NCBI GenBank assembly: GCA_964545855.1
Contig: CAZJHD010000006.1
Location: 66,322-130,321, forward strand
DNA length: 64,000 bases
From: CAZJHD01 sp964545855
GTDB lineage: Bacteria > Planctomycetota > UBA1135 > JACQFD01
Direction: 5' to 3'
Position 1 is the stretch's first letter. Each line of letters opens with the position of its first letter. The notes beneath the pieces are model-generated. The model had not been told where the DNA came from. It saw only the letters and a list, made by a program, of their open reading frames with translations, and ran no database searches. Positions 61,101 through 64,000 of this stretch are shown here, piece by piece. The position numbers and the translations under genes were made by a program.

Positions 61101-61375
61101 GCCGCCTCGCGCACGAGGGCGAAGGCCTCCGGCAGGATGTCGTCGAGCGAGCGTCTTCCGTTCTGCACCTCGTCCTTCCACTCCGCCGTCTTCGCGAGCA
61201 TCTCCTCGTGGGACAGCGCCTTCGCCCACTCCTCCTTCGCGCGAATCTGCTCGGCGTAGGGCCAGAGCCCCTTCACGACCCGCTCGTTGCGGCTGCCGAG
61301 AACGCTGCGAAGGCCGCGGCCGACCCGGTTCCACGCGGTCCCGAGCCCGTCCGAGATTCGATCCCAGTCCACCAT
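58196..61375 (-). CDS. secA: preprotein translocase ATPase SecA with an inserted triple repeat near the C-terminus
   Basis: SecA drives secretion of unfolded preproteins through SecYEG. The 1059 residues are longer than the usual 830-950. Walker A is 'EMATGEGKTLVATLP' near 118; 'VTVNDYLAKRDRDWM', 'YGTNSEFGFDYLRDNM', 'IVDEVDSILIDEARTP' and 'NMAGRGTDIKLGEGV' follow in order. The C-terminus is the zinc SEC-C motif 'NDPCPCGSGKKFKVCHG', which binds SecB and lipids. Between the helical wing region and SEC-C lie three 53-residue repeats (residues 825-983), absent from standard SecA. The start 'MVDWDRI' at 61375 fits. A TACACT hexamer (minus, 61507-61502) may be its -10. Confidence 0.97.
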   Translation of the reverse strand: MVDWDRISDGLGTAWNRVGRGLRSVLGSRNERVVKGLWPYAEQIRAKEEWAKALSHEEMLAKTAEWKDEVQNGRRSLDDILPEAFALVREAAQRTIGMRHFDVQMIGGVVLHRGTIAEMATGEGKTLVATLPCYLNALSGKGVYVVTVNDYLAKRDRDWMAPVHEYLGLKVGAIQQWMSPEERKPEYACDITYGTNSEFGFDYLRDNMKWRVEDQVQKNLNYAIVDEVDSILIDEARTPLIISGPAEQSSDRYQVADRLARRLQPGAHFEIKEKERQCLLTDEGIEQAEKLAGVDSFYSGANMAWPHLMETALRAHHLYKHDTHYVVRTSPEDQKPEVVIVDEFTGRMMPGRRWSDGLHQAVEAKEGIKPREENQTLATITYQNYFRLFDKLAGMTGTAMTEAAEFAKIYELDVINVPTNRPIARADHPDVVFRTAREKWKAITEEIARVHALGQPLLIGTTSIEKSELLAGMLSRRGIPHEVLNAKQHEKEATIVVHAGEKQAVTVATNMAGRGTDIKLGEGVKETGGLYVLGTERHEARRIDNQLRGRSGRQGDPGVSKFFLALDDDLMRIFYRDWVSKFMERLGMTEGQAIESPMVTRAIEKAQKKVEQRNFEVRKNLLEYDEVMDEQRKVIYSARQDALEMRNLPERVGAMLEAVCTDKVQSIQGEKGAEPDLDGLVQWAHRKFGFDLPIGELRSRVKNPDALRAFVTERVEARYREVEAKETPENMRRVEQYLLLTVIDQKWKDHLYNMDALKSGIGLRGYAQVDPKNEYKAEGYTMFETLLEEINDGVTDHLFKLHVPTKEEVEAQRKSEKLREDAQRVFQVATQAGAQPAQAGGLAQAVAEGRMSAEEALALAQKLDSLPSVPLTPDAEAVRSFAEESGVHPDQALALAQSVAAGIEPAEKARERIRAFSEKFVADLGDEAKQVLEAARSSGIPAFQAFGVANAVQQGQETAESALARIRKARDAFDAERLRSAQSAPGTLATAGASAGRAAFDLHKESERQRKRADDAMRSAGGGAARPAVRNDPAKQVGRNDPCPCGSGKKFKVCHGRAA
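58427..58903 (-). repeat. three in-frame 53-residue repeats inside SecA
   Basis: SecA residues 825-877, 878-930 and 931-983 align without gaps, each made of a 39-residue part and a 14-residue tail. Each unit begins with Val and contains a helix pair with the pattern 'A..SG..P.QA..LAQAVA.G...AE.A...I'. Aligned cores are 'LAQAVAEGRMSAEEAL', 'LAQSVAAGIEPAEKAR' and 'VANAVQQGQETAESAL'. Protein identity between units is moderate, so the duplication is old. The pattern resembles a three-helix UBA-like or tandem helical module; the function is unknown. Confidence 0.8.
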
Positions 61376-61631
61376 GAAGACGTGTTGAGCTGAGGCAGCC
61401 GAAGCCGCCGAGCGAGAGAATGGGCTGGCGATCGGAAGCCGGACTACGGCGATGCACGCCGGACCGCCTGCCGAACCGGCAGGGACCGCCGAAACGGGGC
61501 GAGTGTAGCAACCGACGGGCCTTCGAGTCGGCGTCGCTCGAAGAGCGCCCTCGACGTCGCATCGAGAGCCGCCACCGCCGTCCTCTCTGGAACCGATGCC
61601 GCAGCTCGTCGAGCGGCGGCCTCGTCGACGC

Positions 61632-62555
61632 TCAGCGCTCCCCTTCCGGAGGAGCTTCGCGCGCGCGTTCGTCGGCGCCGCGCCGGGTTTCCGAGGAGTC
61701 CTGCGAGTCCGGGGGACCCAGTCCGATCGCCGGAGCTCCCGCCAGGTGACGGCACAGGGAGACCAGCACGTCTCCCGAGAAGGGCTTCACGAGGAAGCCC
61801 GAGGCCTTCCGCGCCTCGTCGAACCCGATGGCCGAGGCCGTCGCCAGGACGACGGGAATGTCGCGAACCTCTGGATCGCTCTTCATCCGATCGATCACTT
61901 CGACGCCGTCGAGTCCCGGCATCTCGTAGTCGAGGACCACGAGGTCCGGTCGAAGGCGCCTCACCTTCTCGAGCGCCTCCTCCCCATCGCAGGCCGTGTC
62001 GACGTCGAAGCCCTCCCGCCGGAGGATCGAGCCGACGGCAGCCGCAAGATCGGGTTCGTCGTCGGCGACGAGGGCTCGCTTGCCGAGCGAGCCGCTGGCC
62101 TGCCTCGACGGCAGCTCCGCCGCTCGCTCGCGCACGCGGCTCGTGGTGTCGAGCCCCGCCTCCCTCCAGCGGCCCTCGATCCGCTTCCGGAGCTCGCTGT
62201 TGAACTTCCGCAGCCGCTCCCATTCCTCGTAGTCGGGGAAGTTCGGCTTGATGTCCATCTCGTCGTGCGTGTCGACGGCGAACACGTACTCGTCCTCGAT
62301 CAGGTACTCCTGCAGGACGAGCTTCATGAAGGGGTAGCGCTCGTTCCCGAGACGGAGGATGAAGCGGTGATTCGCCGTGCCTTGGCCGCGACGCGACTCG
62401 TCGAGGAATCCCGAGAGCACGAGAGCGAGCGTCGCGCCTTCGCGGACGACCTGCGGAACCCTCAATCGCGCCGGCGGGCCGCCGGGGTACGCCTCCTCCA
62501 GGTAGGTCGCGAGGGCACGGCGAATCGCCTCGGGAGTCAGGGCTCGGAGTCGCAC
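61632..62555 (-). CDS. single-domain response regulator with an unassigned N-terminal domain
   Basis: The 307-residue product has a CheY-like receiver domain at about 159-280: acidic pair Asp165-Asp166, phospho-acceptor Asp209 in 'VVLDYEMPGLDG', Thr239 and Lys257 in 'FLVKPFS'. No DNA-binding or output domain follows; a polar tail of 30 residues ends the protein. The first 145 residues are a folded domain I cannot name ('FILRLGNERYPFMKLVLQEY', 'DEYVFAVDTHDEMDIKP'). The start is a GTG at 62555, 15 bases after pyrD. The partner kinase is not in the window. It may act by protein-protein contact. Confidence 0.85.
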   Translation of the reverse strand: MRLRALTPEAIRRALATYLEEAYPGGPPARLRVPQVVREGATLALVLSGFLDESRRGQGTANHRFILRLGNERYPFMKLVLQEYLIEDEYVFAVDTHDEMDIKPNFPDYEEWERLRKFNSELRKRIEGRWREAGLDTTSRVRERAAELPSRQASGSLGKRALVADDEPDLAAAVGSILRREGFDVDTACDGEEALEKVRRLRPDLVVLDYEMPGLDGVEVIDRMKSDPEVRDIPVVLATASAIGFDEARKASGFLVKPFSGDVLVSLCRHLAGAPAIGLGPPDSQDSSETRRGADERAREAPPEGER

Positions 62556-62570
62556 GTCGCCTCTCCCGTC

Positions 62571-63530
62571 TCAGCGCTCGACGGCCGCCTCGACTCCCTC
62601 GAAGCGAACCGACGCGGGAGCTCGGAGCGTCCCGATGAGATCACGGATGCAAGACACGCCGGCTTCGCGCAGCCGCGGCGCGAGCCCCTCCACGATGGTG
62701 TCGATGGCTGTCGGGTCGACGAAGTTCCAAGTCCCCACCTGCACCGCCGTGGCCCCCGCCACGAGGAACTCGAGAACGTCGTCCGCGCTGCGCACTCCTC
62801 CCGAGGCGACGATCGGGATCCGGATCGCACGGGCGCACTCGAGGACCATCCGGAGCGCCACCGGCTTGATGGCCGGGCCCGACAGACCTCCGAACGTCGT
62901 CGAGAGCATCGGAACGCGCCGGCGCCAGTCGATCGCCATTCCGAGGATTGTGTTCACCGCGGTGACGCCATCGGCGCCGGCTCCCTCCACGGCGCGCGCG
63001 ATCTCCGTGATCGACGTGACGTTCGGCGAGAGCTTCGCGAGGATCGGCTTCCGCGTGCGTCGTCGCACGGCCGTGATCGCGGCCGAGGCGTTGGCGCAGT
63101 CCGTCGAGAAGGGAAGCCTCCCTCCCTGCACGTTCGGACAGGACAGATTCACCTCGAGCGCCGCGACGGCCGCCTCGCCGTCGAGCTGCTCCGCGAGAAA
63201 GGCGAAGTCCTCGATCGACTCGGCGCCGATGTTCGCGATCACGAGGGTTCCGCAGTCGCGGAGCGTCGGGAGGACCTCGCGGCGGTAGTGCTGGATGCCG
63301 CGATTCTCCAGACCGATCGTGTTCAGCATCCCCGACGCCGTCTCGGCCATCCGCGGCGGAGGGTTCCCCGGCCTCGGCTCCCGCGTGACGGTCTTGCCGA
63401 CGAGCGCTCCGAGCCGCTGCGGCGCCACGAAACGCGACATCTCGAGGCCATGGCCGTAGGTGCCCGAGGCGCAGAGGACCGGGTTCGCGAGCCGGAGGCC
63501 CGCCAGCTGGACGGAGAGGTCGACTTCCAC
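62571..63530 (-). CDS. pyrD: dihydroorotate dehydrogenase, class 1
   Basis: PyrD oxidises dihydroorotate to orotate in pyrimidine synthesis. The 319-residue FMN-binding TIM barrel shows 'NPVLCASGTYGHGLEM' near 16, 'GKTVTREPRPGNPPPRMAE' near 45, the class 1 catalytic Cys in 'EVNLSCPNVQGG' near 131, 'ILAKLSPNVTSI' and the phosphate site 'IVASGGVRSADDVLEFLVAG'. The class 1B enzyme normally works with PyrK as electron transfer partner; no pyrK is adjacent, so class 1A or 1B cannot be fixed. ATG 63530 gives the normal start. It precedes the response regulator gene by 15 bases and follows lspA at 117 bases. Confidence 0.94.
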   Translation of the reverse strand: MEVDLSVQLAGLRLANPVLCASGTYGHGLEMSRFVAPQRLGALVGKTVTREPRPGNPPPRMAETASGMLNTIGLENRGIQHYRREVLPTLRDCGTLVIANIGAESIEDFAFLAEQLDGEAAVAALEVNLSCPNVQGGRLPFSTDCANASAAITAVRRRTRKPILAKLSPNVTSITEIARAVEGAGADGVTAVNTILGMAIDWRRRVPMLSTTFGGLSGPAIKPVALRMVLECARAIRIPIVASGGVRSADDVLEFLVAGATAVQVGTWNFVDPTAIDTIVEGLAPRLREAGVSCIRDLIGTLRAPASVRFEGVEAAVER

Positions 63531-63647
63531 GGGACGACGCGATCCTACCAGCGCGCGAGGCCCTCGCGTATCGCGCCCGGGAGCGCCGCGCGCGGGATCG
63601 ACGCTCCGGCACGTCGAGCCCGCCGAGGACGCGGCACGCTCGCGGCG

Positions 63648-64000
63648 CTACGGGCTCGGGGATGCAGCCGCGCGGCGCGGGAGGAACAGGTCGAGGATCA
63701 GGAGGCCCGCCGCCGTCACGATCCCGGCGTCCGCGACGTTGAACGTCGGATAGTGGTATCCGTTGGCGCCGATGGGGAGGAAGACGTCGAGGAAGTCCCG
63801 CACACCCAAGCTCGGGTAGACGAGGTTGTCGCAAAGGTTTCCCAGGGCTCCGGCGCAGAAGAGCCCGAGCGCGACGAGGATCCTCCGATCCGACGCGGCG
63901 GTCAGACCCGCCATCACGAACAGGCCTGGAACGGCGACGAAGCGGAAGGCCACCAGGAGCTTCGAGGCGAGGCCTTCCTGCGCGATCCCCCAGATGCCGC
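63648..64000 (-). CDS. lspA: lipoprotein signal peptidase (signal peptidase II), 5' end outside window
   Basis: LspA is the inner-membrane aspartic peptidase that removes signal peptides from lipid-modified prolipoproteins. About 117 C-terminal residues are visible. They include 'FCAGALGNLCDNLVYPSLG' with the first catalytic Asp, 'VRDFLDVFLP', and 'YPTFNVADAGIVTAAGLLIL' with the second catalytic Asp; the two blocks flank the last membrane helices. Residues further upstream, 'GIWGIAQEGLASKLLV', continue the frame past the window edge. The usual 'D-R' after the first Asp block is 'D-N' here. The organism needs this enzyme for the lipoproteins at 5706, 7028 and 9763. Confidence 0.92.
   Translation of the reverse strand, partial: GIWGIAQEGLASKLLVAFRFVAVPGLFVMAGLTAASDRRILVALGLFCAGALGNLCDNLVYPSLGVRDFLDVFLPIGANGYHYPTFNVADAGIVTAAGLLILDLFLPRRAAASPSP

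Noticed and set aside
61376..61631. A gene between secA and the response regulator
   Set aside because: The only open frame is an out-of-frame extension antisense-like in composition and overlapping the response regulator. I see no start, signal or motif.

Overview
The window is about 64 kb of very GC-rich, densely coded bacterial chromosome with no rRNA, tRNA, insertion sequence, prophage or CRISPR array that I can recognise. kdtA, lspA, several lipoproteins and pilus or type II secretion ATPases show a diderm (Gram-negative) envelope. The high GC, three tandem DUF1573 proteins, a secreted FG-GAP beta-propeller with a Cys/Gly C-terminal domain, a collagen-like secreted protein and the general gene content suggest a deep-branching member of the Planctomycetota. 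That placement is inference; no marker gene in the window settles it.

Layout, left to right. (1) 1-9648, minus strand: a probable long operon of three DUF1573 exported proteins followed by a GspE/PilB-type ATPase, PilT, a second GspE/PilB-type ATPase and a GspF/PilC platform protein cut by the window edge. (2) 9763-15084: a small lipoprotein, pyruvate phosphate dikinase, and a seven-blade FG-GAP propeller gene broken by one in-frame TGA where a Trp codon is expected. (3) 15255-21245, minus: an SDR, a CMD-family protein, and a C-family (cbb3-type) cytochrome oxidase cluster. The cluster runs tetraheme cytochrome c, ccoN, ccoO and two very small membrane proteins, joined by GTGA overlaps. Upstream on the same strand is an ArsC/Spx-family gene whose first redox Cys is an in-frame TGA, so it is a strong selenoprotein candidate. 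(4) 21366-32335: Tat-exported class V aminotransferase, M28 peptidase with PDZ, uracil-DNA glycosylase-like protein, methyltransferase, ATP/ADP-translocase-like carrier, exported epimerase, a domain-permuted aconitase-family enzyme and exonuclease III. (5) 32415-37923: glycosyltransferase, a Gfo/Idh/MocA-epimerase fusion, EttA and a 34-residue membrane peptide, closed by a strong hairpin. (6) 37970-52188: S46 peptidase, RmlC-like epimerase, GreA, a second M28 peptidase, M50 protease with CBS domains, PKMT-like methyltransferase, a fused E1 alpha-beta dehydrogenase, SDR, EVE protein, an orphan pilin-like protein and a DinB protein. (7) 52292-64000: ahcY and metK (the SAM cycle), a collagen-like secreted protein, kdtA, secA with an unusual triple repeat, a response regulator, pyrD and the 3' part of lspA.

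The genes are mainly housekeeping and cell-envelope functions. Tight overlaps (ATGA, GTGA, TTGA) point to frequent translational coupling. The most unusual elements are the candidate selenocysteine codon with a SECIS-like hairpin behind it, the oxidase cluster that lacks CcoP but carries a tetraheme cytochrome, and an exact 53-residue triplication inside SecA.
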